DNA of 64,000 nt from positions 124,001-188,000 of the forward strand of contig VWVT01000012.1 in NCBI GenBank assembly GCA_008638415.1, written 5' to 3'. The position numbers and the translations under genes are program-made. Positions 40,485 through 49,453 of this stretch are shown here, in pieces. Source of the DNA: Nocardiopsis sinuspersici. Lineage in GTDB: Bacteria; Actinomycetota; Actinomycetes; Streptosporangiales; Streptosporangiaceae. The notes under the pieces were generated by a model. That model did no database searches, was not told where the DNA came from, and saw nothing but the letters and a program-made list of their open reading frames with translations. Within the stretch, counting starts at the first letter, position 1; the number at the start of each line of letters is the position of its first letter.

Positions 40485-41327
40485 ATGGCGAGCCACGAGT
40501 TCACGAGTATCCGCTCACCCAGGATCAAGGGGGTTCGGCGGCTCGCCAAGCGCACCTTCCGCCAGCGTGAGCGGCGCTTCCTCGCAGAGGGGCCGCAGGC
40601 GGTGCGGGAGGCGCTGACCGCCTCGGACGGCGGTGACGGGCGGCCCCACGGGGCCGCCCCCGGCGTTGTCGAGGTCTACGCCACGGCGGAGGCCATGCAG
40701 CGCCACATCGACCTGGTGGACGCCGCCCGCGCCGCTGGCGTACCCACCCACAGGGTCAGCCTGGACGTGATGTCGGAGCTGGCCCAGACCGTCACACCCC
40801 AGGGCGTCATCGCGGTCTGCGAGTTCGTCGACGTCCCCCTGGACGACCTCGGCGACGTCCGCCTGGTGGTCGTGCTCTCCCACGTCCGCGACCCGGGCAA
40901 CGCGGGCACGGTCCTGCGTACCGCCGACGCGGCCGGCGCCGACGCGGTGATCTTCACCGACGCCTCCGTCGACCCCTACAACGGCAAGTGCGTGCGTGCC
41001 TCGGCCGGAAGCCTGTTCCACCTGCCCGTGGTCGTGGGCGTCCCGGTGGCGCGCGCGGTCGACTTCCTGCGCGGGGCGGGGGCGCGGGTGTGGGCCGCCG
41101 ACGGCGGCGGCCCCCGCGACCTGCACGGCGTCGCCGACGACGGCGACCTGGACGGCCCCGTCGGCTGGGTGTTCGGCAACGAGGCATGGGGCCTGCCCGA
41201 GGATGTCGTCACGCTGACCGACGGCGCGGTCAGCGTCCCGATCTACGGCGGGGCCGAAAGCCTGAATCTGGCCACGGCCGCCGCCGTGTGCCTGTACACC
41301 ACCGCGCGGCAGCAGCGGCGTTCCTGA
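40485..41327 (+). CDS. TrmH/SpoU-family RNA 2'-O-methyltransferase
   Basis: This SPOUT-class enzyme transfers methyl groups from S-adenosylmethionine to ribose in rRNA or tRNA. The N-terminal substrate-binding domain begins with RSPRIKGVRRLAKRTFRQRE and FLAEGPQAVREAL. The knotted C-terminal domain has the three SpoU motifs: LSHVRDPGNAGTVLRTADAA near residue 132, WVFGNEAWGLP near 228 and VSVPIYGGAESLNLATAAAV near 248. The length is 280 residues from ATG 40485. It follows rplT by 26 bases and sits before pheST, the usual actinomycete order; an rRNA target is likely but not certain. Confidence 0.88.
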   Translation: MASHEFTSIRSPRIKGVRRLAKRTFRQRERRFLAEGPQAVREALTASDGGDGRPHGAAPGVVEVYATAEAMQRHIDLVDAARAAGVPTHRVSLDVMSELAQTVTPQGVIAVCEFVDVPLDDLGDVRLVVVLSHVRDPGNAGTVLRTADAAGADAVIFTDASVDPYNGKCVRASAGSLFHLPVVVGVPVARAVDFLRGAGARVWAADGGGPRDLHGVADDGDLDGPVGWVFGNEAWGLPEDVVTLTDGAVSVPIYGGAESLNLATAAAVCLYTTARQQRRS

Positions 41328-41855
41328 GCCGGTCCGGACGGTCCCGGATCGTCCCAGCTCAGGGCGCCGACGGTGACACGGCGCCGCCATGCCGTGTCCG
41401 ACTCGTCCCCACCGCGGGCAGCGTGCCCCGGGCACGTGTGCGCGGTTCCTGCGCCCGTCCCCGCGGAATGCACGTGCACGGAGCCCGTGTGCCGATAGGG
41501 TCGGCGGGAGAGGGATCGCGGAGGGATCCATGCGCGTCACGCGTAGGATTCGGCGTGTCCACCCGTGTCACGGGTGGAACGCCGTACCGACCCGGATCAC
41601 CCGGCAGGCTTGACGACACCGCGTGAGTACGTGCGACGCACTCGGGCCGGTGGTCCCTGTTTCCCGGGTGGCGGACCGCCCGGAGAGGACTTGTACGCTC
41701 CTCTCCCCCGGGGCGTCCGGTACCGGGCCGCGAGGCGTACCAGGTGGAAGTGCAGGGTAGACAACCTGCGGTGGCGTCCATGGGGCGACCACCGGTCAGC
41801 GGTCCTCGGCCCAGGAGCCTGTGGTCGTGAACCTTCAAGGGGAGCGGGGAGAGGC
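41328..41855. other. Spacer between methyltransferase and histidine kinase genes
   Basis: These 528 bases are GC-rich and contain a perfect 19-base palindrome at 41559-41577. The kinase frame is open back to 41565, but the extra residues have no domain-like content, so I treat it as non-coding. No clear promoter is visible. Confidence 0.45.
41559..41577. promoter_or_regulatory. 19-base palindrome upstream of the orphan histidine kinase
   Basis: CCACCCGTG (41559-41567) and CACGGGTGG (41569-41577) are perfect arms around a single T, about 280 bases before the kinase start. It may be an operator or a hairpin. Confidence 0.35.
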
Positions 41856-43055
41856 GTGGGCAGCGGCCGGCAGGTGGACCATCCGGCGGAGGACTCGGGT
41901 GACGGGACCGCGCACCCCCCGGACGCTCACCCCGAGGCCGAGGACGACCGCGAACCCGGCGCCGTCGACCGTTCCGGTGCCCAGGCCGCGGCCGCCCTGC
42001 AGGAGGTCGACGGCTCCCTCGCCGGGGCCGGCCCCCTGCACCCGGACGACCTTCCCGACGGTGTGGTGGTGGCCGACGCGCGCGGCCGTGTCGTGCTCTT
42101 CAACGCCCAGGCCGCCCAGCTCATCGGCATCCCCGTCGAGTCGGCCCTGGGCCGCGACTACCGCTCCGTCCTGCCGCTGCTGGGTATAGACGGCAACGAC
42201 TGGTGGGAGGCGAGCGATCCCTACGGGGGCGCCCGCGACCGCGTCCGCCAGCCCGAGCGCGCCCTCGTGCTGCCCGACGACCGCGAGATCCTCGTCGCCG
42301 CGCGCTACGTGCGCGCCCGTCCCGGCGGCGACCTCGTCCGCCTGGTCGTCACCCTCCGGGACGCCTCCGCGCGCGCCGAGCGCAGCCGCGCCGACCTGGT
42401 CTCCCAGGTGGCCCACGAGCTCCGCTCCCCCCTGACCAGCGTCAAGGGCTTCACCTCCACCCTGCTCACCAAGTGGGAGCGGCTCACCGACAAGCAGAAG
42501 CTGTTCATGCTGGAGACGGTCAACGCCGACGCGGACCGCGTCACCCGCCTCATCCACGACCTGCTCGACGTCTCGCGTATCGAGTCCGGCCGCCTGGAGG
42601 TGCGCCGCCAGGTCGTCGACCTGCCCGAGGCCGTGCGCCGGGTCGTGGCCGGGCGGGTGGCCTCCGGCGAGCCCGAGGAGCGCTTCCGCGTCGAGACCCG
42701 CGGCGAGCTTCCGCGCATGTGGCTGGACCCCGACAAGATCGAGCAGATCCTGTTGAACCTGGTGGAAAACGGCGTGCGGCACGGCGCTGGTACTGTCAGT
42801 ATCGTGATCGAGCCGTGTGAAGGAGGAACAGCGGTGTCGGTGCGCGACGAAGGCCAGGGCATAGCGCCCGAGACCATTCCGCGCGTCTTCCGCCAGTTCT
42901 GGCGCAGCAAGCGCCGGAGCGGGACCGGCCTCGGGCTGTTCATCGTCAAGGGCCTCGTCGAGGCCCACGGCGGCACGATCACCGTCGGACGCGCCCCCAG
43001 CGGCGGCGCCGAGTTCCGATTTACCATGCCCGCCGGGGCGCCCGAGTTCGTCTGA
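41856..43055 (+). CDS. Soluble PAS-domain histidine kinase (orphan)
   Basis: The 399-residue protein has no membrane helix. Residues about 60-170 are a PAS domain (DGVVVADARGRVVLFNAQAA). The dimerisation and phosphoacceptor helix has the H-box VSQVAHELRSPLTSVKGFTS near residue 185. The ATPase domain shows the N-box IEQILLNLVENGVRHG, G1 VRDEGQGIAPETI and G2 SGTGLGLFIVKGLVEAHGG. GTG 41856 follows GGGGAGAGG. There is no response regulator next to it, so its partner is elsewhere. It lies between an RNA methyltransferase and pheST, a position often held by a kinase in actinomycetes. Confidence 0.85.
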   Translation: MGSGRQVDHPAEDSGDGTAHPPDAHPEAEDDREPGAVDRSGAQAAAALQEVDGSLAGAGPLHPDDLPDGVVVADARGRVVLFNAQAAQLIGIPVESALGRDYRSVLPLLGIDGNDWWEASDPYGGARDRVRQPERALVLPDDREILVAARYVRARPGGDLVRLVVTLRDASARAERSRADLVSQVAHELRSPLTSVKGFTSTLLTKWERLTDKQKLFMLETVNADADRVTRLIHDLLDVSRIESGRLEVRRQVVDLPEAVRRVVAGRVASGEPEERFRVETRGELPRMWLDPDKIEQILLNLVENGVRHGAGTVSIVIEPCEGGTAVSVRDEGQGIAPETIPRVFRQFWRSKRRSGTGLGLFIVKGLVEAHGGTITVGRAPSGGAEFRFTMPAGAPEFV

Positions 43056-43245
43056 AGACCCTTCGGACCCTCCAGCCTCCCCGGTGGGCGCAACGGCGTG
43101 CTCCCGGCCTCGTAACGGACCCTTGTGCCGGGCACGCCCGTAATCCGCCTGCTTTCCCTGTCGGCTTCGTCCGCCCCGCCGCGGACCGTGACTGCCGCCT
43201 GTTCCCCCGTCCTGGTCGGGGACTCCGGCGGCGAGGCAACCAACC

Positions 43246-44364
43246 ATGTCTGCACCGAACAATTCCTTCGACCCGGTCGAGGTGACCCCTCTGCACCCCG
43301 ACGAGGTCGCCCGCATGCGCGAGGAGGCACTGGCCGCCATCGAGGCCGCCACCGACCTCGCCGAACTCAAGGAGGTCCGCCTCGCACACGCCTCGGACCG
43401 CTCCCCGCTGGCCCTGGCCAACCGGGAGATCGGCGCCCTGCCCCCGGCCGCCAAGGCCGACGCGGGCAAGCGGGTGGGCGGCGCCCGGCGCGACGTCGGC
43501 CAGGCCCTCAAGGCCCGCCAGGCCGTCCTGGAGGCCGAGCGCGACGAGCGTGTGCTCATCGAGGAGCGGGTCGACGTCACCCTGCCCTGGGACCGCGCCC
43601 CGCGCGGTGCCCGCCACCCGCTGACCACCGTCGCCGAGCGCGTGGCCGACATCTTCGTCGGCATGGGCTTCGAGATCGCCGAGGGCCCCGAGGTCGAGGC
43701 CGAGTGGTTCAACTTCGACGCCCTCAACTTCCAGCCCGACCACCCCGCGCGCACCATGCAGGACACCTTCTTCGTGGAGGGCCCCGACGGCGGCGGGTCC
43801 GGGCTGGTCATGCGCACCCACACCTCGCCGGTCCAGGTCCGCGCGCTGCTCTCCCGCGAGCTGCCGGTGTACGTGGTCGCGCCCGGCAAGACCTTCCGCA
43901 CCGACGAGCTCGACGCCACCCACAGCCCGGTCTTCCACCAGTTGGAGGGCCTGGTCGTGGACAGGGGCGTCACCCTGGCCCACCTGCGCGGCGCCATCGA
44001 CGCCTACGTGGAGGGCGTCTTCGGAGAAGGGCTGCGGACGCGGTTCCGGGCCTCCTACTTCCCGTTCACCGAGCCGTCCGCCGAGGTGGACATGGAGTGC
44101 TTCGTGTGCCGGGGCGCCTCCGTGGGCAACCCCGACGCCGCCTGCCGCACCTGTTCCAGCGAGGGCTGGATCGAGATCGGCGGCTGCGGCGTGGTCAACC
44201 CGCGCGTGCTCACCGCCGCGGGGGTGGACCCCGAGGTGTACACCGGCTGGGCCTTCGGCCTGGGAATCGAACGGACACTGATGTTCGCGCACGGCGTGCG
44301 CGACATGCACGACATGGTCGAGGGCGACATCCGCTTCACCTCGGCGTTCGGGAGTGAGAACTGA
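43246..44364 (+). CDS. pheS: Phenylalanyl-tRNA synthetase, alpha subunit
   Basis: PheS is the catalytic subunit of the alpha2-beta2 enzyme. The N-terminal coiled coil (residues 1-100) is followed by the class II core: [20 protein letters not shown], the motif 2 region [20 protein letters not shown], and motif 3 [21 protein letters not shown] Cys-rich insertion ([19 protein letters not shown]) is normal for bacterial PheS. The length is 372 residues. The pheT ATG overlaps the stop codon by one base (TGATG), ensuring coupled production. I saw no T-box or leader peptide in the 190 bases upstream. Confidence 0.96.
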   Translation: MSAPNNSFDPVEVTPLHPDEVARMREEALAAIEAATDLAELKEVRLAHASDRSPLALANREIGALPPAAKADAGKRVGGARRDVGQALKARQAVLEAERDERVLIEERVDVTLPWDRAPRGARHPLTTVAERVADIFVGMGFEIAEGPEVEAEWFNFDALNFQPDHPARTMQDTFFVEGPDGGGSGLVMRTHTSPVQVRALLSRELPVYVVAPGKTFRTDELDATHSPVFHQLEGLVVDRGVTLAHLRGAIDAYVEGVFGEGLRTRFRASYFPFTEPSAEVDMECFVCRGASVGNPDAACRTCSSEGWIEIGGCGVVNPRVLTAAGVDPEVYTGWAFGLGIERTLMFAHGVRDMHDMVEGDIRFTSAFGSEN

Positions 44365-46850
44365 TGCGCGTCCCCCTTAGCTGGCTGCGGGAGTACGTCG
44401 ACCTGCCGGCCGACGTCACCGCACGCGACCTCGCCGGCCGCCTCACCCTGGCGGGCCTGGAGGTCGAGACCGTCGACGAGCTCGGCGCCGACGTCACCGG
44501 GCCCCTCGTCTACGGCCGGGTGCTCTCCATCGAGGAGCTCACCGGGTTCAAGAAGCCCATCCGCTTCTGCCGTGTGGACGTGGGCCGGGCCAACGGCACC
44601 GGCGAGCCGCAGGAGATCGTCTGCGGCGCCCGCAACTTCGCCGAGGGAGACCTCGTCGTGGTCTGCCTGCCCGGCGCCGAGCTGCCCGGAGGCTTCCGGA
44701 TCGGTGCCCGCAAGACCTACGGCAGGATGTCGGCGGGCATGATCTGCTCGGCCACCGAGCTGGGCCTGTGGGAGGACCACAGCGGCATCGTCGTCCTGCC
44801 CGAGGGCTTCGGCGAGGTGGGCGAGGACGCCATCGGCCCGCTCGGCCTGCGCGAGGACGTCCTCGACATCGCCGTCACCCCCGACCGCGGCTACGCCCTG
44901 TCCCTGCGCGGCGTGGCCCGCGACACGGCCGCGCTGTACGGGGTCGGCTTCCGCGACCCGGCCGACCTCACCGTGGCCGGTCCCGCGGGAGAGGGCCGGC
45001 CCGCGGAGATCGACCCGGCGCTGTGCGACCGCTACGTCCTGCGCGGCGCCACCGGGTTCGACCCCGACGCGCCGAGCCCGCTGTGGATGAAGCGCCGCCT
45101 GCACCAGAGCGGTGTACGCCCGCTCTCCCTGGCCGTGGACGTCACCAACTACGTGATGCTCGAACTCGGCCAGCCGCTGCACGCCTGGGACGGCGCGCAG
45201 CTCCAGGGCGCCCTGCGGGTACGCGCCGCCGCGGCGGGGGAGAAGCTGGAGACCCTGGACCACGTCCAGCGCTCCCTGGACGCCGACGACATCGTCATCG
45301 CCGACGACAGCGGCCCGGTCAACATCGCGGGCGTCATGGGCGGCCTGAGCACGGAGATCTCCCTGACCAGCACGGAGGTGCTGATCGAGGCCGCGCACTT
45401 CGACGCCATGCACATCGCCCGCGCCTCGCGCCGCCACCAGCTGTCCTCGGAGTCCTCCCGCCGCTTCGAGCGCGGTGTGGACTCCGCCGTGCAGCTGGCC
45501 GCGGCCACCCGTGCGGTCGAGCTGCTCGCGGAGCTGGGCGGCGCCACCGTCGAGACCGCCTACACCCACCTGGACCGGACGCCGCCCCGCGAGGCGATCG
45601 GGGTGAGGGCCTCACACGCGGGCTCCGTCGCCGGGGTGGACTACCCCGAGGGCACCACGGAGAAGTGGCTGCGCGCCATCGGCTGCGCGGTGGAGGCCGA
45701 CGGGGACCTGCTGAGGGTCACCCCGCCCACCTGGCGGCCCGACATCACCGATCCCAACGACCTCGCCGAGGAGGTCATCCGGTTCGAGGGCTACGAGAAC
45801 ATCCCCTCGATCCGCCCGCTCGCCTCGGGCCGGGGCCTGACCGTGAGCCAGCGCCTGCGCCGCGCGGTCGGCCGGACCCTGGCCGACACCGGTTTCCACG
45901 AGGTGCTGAACTACCCGTTCGTCGGCGAGCGCGACCTCGACGGACTCCAGCTTGGCGCGGACGACGACCGCAGGAGGGCGCTGCGCCTGGCCAACCCGCT
46001 CAACGAGGGCGAGCCGCTGCTGCGCACCACGCTGCTGCCCGGCCTGTTCAAGGCCCTGGCCCGCAACGTGGGGCGCGGCCTCACCGACGTGGCCCTGTAC
46101 GAGATGGGCCTGGTCTACCGGCCCAGGCCCGGGGCCGCCCGCGCCCCGATGCTGCCGGTGGACCGCGGCCCCAGCGCCGAGGAGCTGGCCCGGATCGACG
46201 CCGCCCTGCCGGAGCAGCCGCGCCGGGTGGGCGCGGTGCTCTCCGGGCTCGTCGAGCGCGCCGGATGGTGGGGCCCGGGCCGGGAGGCCACCTGGGCCGA
46301 CGCCGTCCAGGCCGCCCGCGACATCGCCCGTGTCGCGGGGGTCGAGCTGGAGGTCGAGGCCGACCAGCACGCCCCGTGGCACCCGGGGCGCTGCGCCGCG
46401 CTGTACGTGCGCGCGGGCGGTGGGCGCCTGCTGGTGGGGCACGCCGGCGAGCTGCACCCGCGCACCGTCAAGGCGTTCGGGCTGCCCGAGCGCACGGCGG
46501 CGGTGGAGGTCGATCTCGACCGGATCGAGGGGGCCCGCACCCCCGCCACCGCTCCGGAGGTGTCCACCTACCCGGTGGCCACCCAGGACGTGGCCCTGGT
46601 CGTGGACTCCTCGGTGCCGGTGGGCCGGATCAGCGAGGCCCTGGCCGAGGGCGCGGGCGAGCTGCTGGAGAGCGTGCGCCTGTTCGACGTCTACACAGGG
46701 GAGCAGGTGGGGGAGGGCCGCAAGTCGGTGGCCTTCGCCCTGCGCTTCCGGGCCGGTGACCGGACTCTGACCGCGGAGGAGGCCGGCGCCGCGCGCGACG
46801 CGGCCGTCGCCGCGGCCACCGAGCGCACGGGGGCGGTCCTGCGGGGCTGA
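44364..46850 (+). CDS. pheT: Phenylalanyl-tRNA synthetase, beta subunit
   Basis: PheT binds tRNA-Phe and edits Tyr mischarging. The 828-residue protein begins [20 protein letters not shown], followed by the EMAP-like RNA-binding domain (residues 40-150). Then come the B3/B4 editing domain ([20 protein letters not shown] near residue 262), B5 and the inactive catalytic-like module ([16 protein letters not shown]), and the C-terminal ferredoxin-fold anticodon-binding domain ([15 protein letters not shown]). It is translationally coupled to pheS and followed by a strong hairpin. Confidence 0.96.
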   Translation: MRVPLSWLREYVDLPADVTARDLAGRLTLAGLEVETVDELGADVTGPLVYGRVLSIEELTGFKKPIRFCRVDVGRANGTGEPQEIVCGARNFAEGDLVVVCLPGAELPGGFRIGARKTYGRMSAGMICSATELGLWEDHSGIVVLPEGFGEVGEDAIGPLGLREDVLDIAVTPDRGYALSLRGVARDTAALYGVGFRDPADLTVAGPAGEGRPAEIDPALCDRYVLRGATGFDPDAPSPLWMKRRLHQSGVRPLSLAVDVTNYVMLELGQPLHAWDGAQLQGALRVRAAAAGEKLETLDHVQRSLDADDIVIADDSGPVNIAGVMGGLSTEISLTSTEVLIEAAHFDAMHIARASRRHQLSSESSRRFERGVDSAVQLAAATRAVELLAELGGATVETAYTHLDRTPPREAIGVRASHAGSVAGVDYPEGTTEKWLRAIGCAVEADGDLLRVTPPTWRPDITDPNDLAEEVIRFEGYENIPSIRPLASGRGLTVSQRLRRAVGRTLADTGFHEVLNYPFVGERDLDGLQLGADDDRRRALRLANPLNEGEPLLRTTLLPGLFKALARNVGRGLTDVALYEMGLVYRPRPGAARAPMLPVDRGPSAEELARIDAALPEQPRRVGAVLSGLVERAGWWGPGREATWADAVQAARDIARVAGVELEVEADQHAPWHPGRCAALYVRAGGGRLLVGHAGELHPRTVKAFGLPERTAAVEVDLDRIEGARTPATAPEVSTYPVATQDVALVVDSSVPVGRISEALAEGAGELLESVRLFDVYTGEQVGEGRKSVAFALRFRAGDRTLTAEEAGAARDAAVAAATERTGAVLRG

Positions 46851-46891
46851 GACGTGTGAACGGGCCCGTGCCGGGGCCCGTGGCCGGACCT

Positions 46892-46939
46892 GGACGGGGC
46901 CGGCTGCTTCCCGGAGGAGGGGAGCGGCCGGCCCCGTCC
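46892..46939 (+). terminator. Terminator after pheT
   Basis: Perfect 13-base arms, GGACGGGGCCGGC (46892-46904) and its complement (46927-46939), enclose a 22-base loop beginning 42 bases after the pheT stop. A short C/T run follows. Confidence 0.6.
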
Positions 46940-47256
46940 CCTTTCCGCGGGAAAGCGGTCGCGCGACGTGGCGGTGAGGCCCCTCGCACCGCCGAAAGCT
47001 TCGGTGGCGACCCCAGATTTCAGATTATTTTTTGGCGAGTTTTTCCAGGCCAGCAGGGGTTTTCGCGCTGCCACCGGAGGGTAGGCGGCATGAAGTTTAG
47101 GTTTCGGGGCATGAATCGTCGTTTTGTCTCTTGCTGTGTGGTGGGTCACCAGATTAGCCTGCAAGCACCTGCCACCATCGGGCGCCCGGGTGCAGGCCAG
47201 ATCAACCTGAGTTTTCCGCTGCGCTTTGGCGCATGACTCGGCTCGGAGGTCGCCAT
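46940..47256. other. Low-GC spacer before the aminotransferase gene
   Basis: These 317 bases include a clearly AT-richer part at 47020-47150 with several T-runs (TTATTTTTTGG, GTTTTTCC). I see no gene. Short ATG-started frames near 47090-47236 lack coding character. The stretch should carry the aminotransferase promoter, and its composition hints at inserted sequence. Confidence 0.45.
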
Positions 47257-48564
47257 ATGACCGAAACGGTTGTCTCGTCCGCACTTGTTCCCCGGGAGCA
47301 CCGGGAGCCCAGCCGCCTCTGGCACACCTTCTGCGATATGAACACCGTGGCCAAGGGGCCGGAGTTCACGGTGGCCCGTGCCGAGGGGGTGTGGCTCTGG
47401 GACGACTCCGGCGATCGCTACCTGGACGGCACCGCCAGCCTCTGGTACTGCAACGTCGGGCACGGACGCGTCGAGATCGCGGACGCGGTCCACCGCCAGA
47501 TCAGCACCCTGGACGCCTACACCGTCTACGGGGACTTCACCAACCGGCCCGCGGCCGAGCTCAGCGAGCGCCTGGCCGCGCACGCGCCCGTCGTCGATCC
47601 GCGGGTGATCCTGACCTGCGGCGGGGGAGAGTCCATCGACACCGCCGCCAAGCTCGCGCGGCGGTACTGGGCGGTCACCGGCCGGCCCGAGCGCACGCAC
47701 CTGATCAGCCGGACCGGCGGCTACCACGGCCTGCACGGCTTCGGCACGAGCCTGTCCGGAATGGACCGGTTCCGTAGCGGCTACGGCAAGCTGGTCGAGG
47801 ACACCTCGGTGGTGCCCCACGACTCGGCCGAGGCCCTGGAGGCCGAGATCCTGCGGGTGGGCCCCGAGCGGGTCGCCGCCTTCTTCGCCGAGCCGGTGGT
47901 CGGTGCGGGCGGGGTGTTCCCGCCTTCGGACGGCTACTTCGCCGAGGTGTCGCGGATCTGTCACAAGTACGGCGTGCTGTTCGTCGTCGACAGCGTCATC
48001 TGCGGTTTCGCGCGGATGGGCAACTGGTTCGGGATCGAGCGCTTCGGTGTCACCCCGGACATGATCGTCTTCGCCAAGGGCGTCTCCAGCGGTTACCTGC
48101 CACTGGGCGGCGTCGTGGTCAGCGGGCGGGTGGCCGACCCCTTCTACAACGGCGAGGGCAATCCGTTCATGCACGGGACCACCTACGCCGGGCACCCGAC
48201 GGCCTGCGCGGCGGCGATGGCCAACCTGGACATCCTGGAGCGCGAGGACCTGTTCACGGTGTCGCTGGAGGTCGAGCGCCACCTGGACGGCGCGCTGCGC
48301 GGTCTGGCCGACCACCCGCTGGTGGCCGAGGTCCGCTCGGGCCTCGGGGTGATGGGTGCGGTGGAGCTCACGGAGGAGGCCCTCGTGGGGAGGGGGATCA
48401 CCACGGCGGAGATCTTCACCGAGGCGCGGGCCCGCGGGGCGATCCTGCGGCCGATCCCGACGGCGCTGCTCGTCTCGCCGCCCCTGATCATCACCTGGGA
48501 GCAGATCGACCACCTGGTGTCCACCCTGGCGGCCGCGCTGGACGCGGTCGCGGCCCGTCACTGA
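47257..48564 (+). CDS. Class III aminotransferase, probably acting on an amine or omega-amino acid
   Basis: This fold-type I PLP enzyme has 435 residues from ATG 47257, seven bases after CGGAGG. It has VWLWDDSGDRYLDGTASLWY at the N-terminus and a cofactor-phosphate region LTCGGGESIDTAAKLARRYW. The PLP-nitrogen Asp lies in LFVVDSVICGFARMGNWFG, where Ser replaces the usual Glu after Asp. The Schiff-base Lys lies in IVFAKGVSSGYLPLGGVVVS. It resembles omega-aminotransferases acting on amines or polyamines. With the MarR regulator and the FAD oxidase downstream, I infer an amine-degradation module. The substrate is not determinable from sequence. Confidence 0.85.
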   Translation: MTETVVSSALVPREHREPSRLWHTFCDMNTVAKGPEFTVARAEGVWLWDDSGDRYLDGTASLWYCNVGHGRVEIADAVHRQISTLDAYTVYGDFTNRPAAELSERLAAHAPVVDPRVILTCGGGESIDTAAKLARRYWAVTGRPERTHLISRTGGYHGLHGFGTSLSGMDRFRSGYGKLVEDTSVVPHDSAEALEAEILRVGPERVAAFFAEPVVGAGGVFPPSDGYFAEVSRICHKYGVLFVVDSVICGFARMGNWFGIERFGVTPDMIVFAKGVSSGYLPLGGVVVSGRVADPFYNGEGNPFMHGTTYAGHPTACAAAMANLDILEREDLFTVSLEVERHLDGALRGLADHPLVAEVRSGLGVMGAVELTEEALVGRGITTAEIFTEARARGAILRPIPTALLVSPPLIITWEQIDHLVSTLAAALDAVAARH

Positions 48565-48609
48565 CCATGGGGCCCCGCCGCCTCCGAAGGACGCGGCGGG
48601 GCCCCATGG
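48565..48609 (+). terminator. Strong terminator after the aminotransferase
   Basis: Perfect 17-base arms (48565-48581 and 48593-48609) with an 11-base loop begin one base after the stop codon. It is among the longest perfect stems in the window and should isolate the aminotransferase transcript. Confidence 0.75.
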
Positions 48610-48715
48610 AAAGTACTCTTCCCGTCCCATACCGGTGTGCTGACCCGGCGCGTGACCAGACGCGCCGGGTGTGACGTGTCCGCGGGAAAAACGCTGGGCG
48701 AAACGTCCGCCGTCG

Positions 48716-48728
48716 AGTAAAATTTACT
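48716..48728. promoter_or_regulatory. AT-rich palindrome, candidate MarR operator
   Basis: AGTAAAATTTACT is a perfect 13-base palindrome 66 bases upstream of the marR ATG and overlaps the AT-rich promoter region. Autoregulation through such a site is typical for MarR proteins. Confidence 0.5.
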
Positions 48729-48794
48729 GGGAAGATATTTCTTGTGGGTGAGATGCGCGCCGGCGTCCGCCCCGGGAGGGACGAGGGAGCGGGC

Positions 48795-49283
48795 ATGAGC
48801 ACACGGCAGACCGACATCGACGCGGAAGCGGAAACCGCACCGAGCGACGACGACCTCATCACCGCGTGGGGGCTGGTCCACGAGGCGATGAACACCGTCC
48901 AGCCCAAGCTCCTGGGCGGGATCACCCCCGACGGCAAGGACATGGCCGGACCCTGGTTCGAGGTGCTCATACGCCTGCAGCGCACCCCCGGCCACCGGCT
49001 GCCCATGAGCTGCCTGGCCCGCGAGGTCAGTCTGAGCACGGGCGGGTTCACCAAGCTCGCGGACCGCCTGGAGCGGGAGGGCTACCTGGAGCGGGAGAAC
49101 TGCGCCTCCGACCGCCGGGTCGTCTACGCCGTGCTCACCGGCAAGGGCCTGGACTTCATCGGGAAGGCGCGCACCAAGCACGTCGAGCGGCTGCGCGAGT
49201 ACGTCCTGGGCCCGCTCGGGGACGACGGCGTCCGCCGGCTCACCGACATCGCGCGCACCCTCCGTGACCACGCATGCTGCTGA
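48795..49283 (+). CDS. MarR-family transcriptional regulator
   Basis: The 162-residue protein has a winged helix-turn-helix in the middle: FEVLIRLQRTPGHRLPMSCL, the recognition part SLSTGGFTKLADRLEREGYL and the wing ENCASDRRVVYAVLTGKG, flanked by the dimerisation helices at both ends. I use ATG 48795, which follows GAGGGAG; GTG 48744 is an alternative adding 17 residues. Its position between the aminotransferase and the FAD oxidase suggests control of amine use, possibly with the substrate as inducer. A palindromic candidate operator lies just upstream. Confidence 0.88.
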   Translation: MSTRQTDIDAEAETAPSDDDLITAWGLVHEAMNTVQPKLLGGITPDGKDMAGPWFEVLIRLQRTPGHRLPMSCLAREVSLSTGGFTKLADRLEREGYLERENCASDRRVVYAVLTGKGLDFIGKARTKHVERLREYVLGPLGDDGVRRLTDIARTLRDHACC

Positions 49284-49453
49284 CAGTGCGTTCGGCTCGG
49301 AACTGTACGTAGCCGAATCCGCTTTCCCTCGGGGCTCCACCGCCCGAGAAGGCACGGAAAACATCCCACGAACCGTCGTTCCCGTGTAAGTTGGCGGGAG
49401 TTCGTGGGTCCCGTGTGGGGTGGACCGTGAGCACACAGGTTTCGGGGGGAAAG

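Noticed and set aside
43056..43245. T-box or leader-peptide attenuator before pheST
   Set aside because: No T-box sequence, Phe-rich short frame or terminator is visible; the same holds before aspS and alaS.
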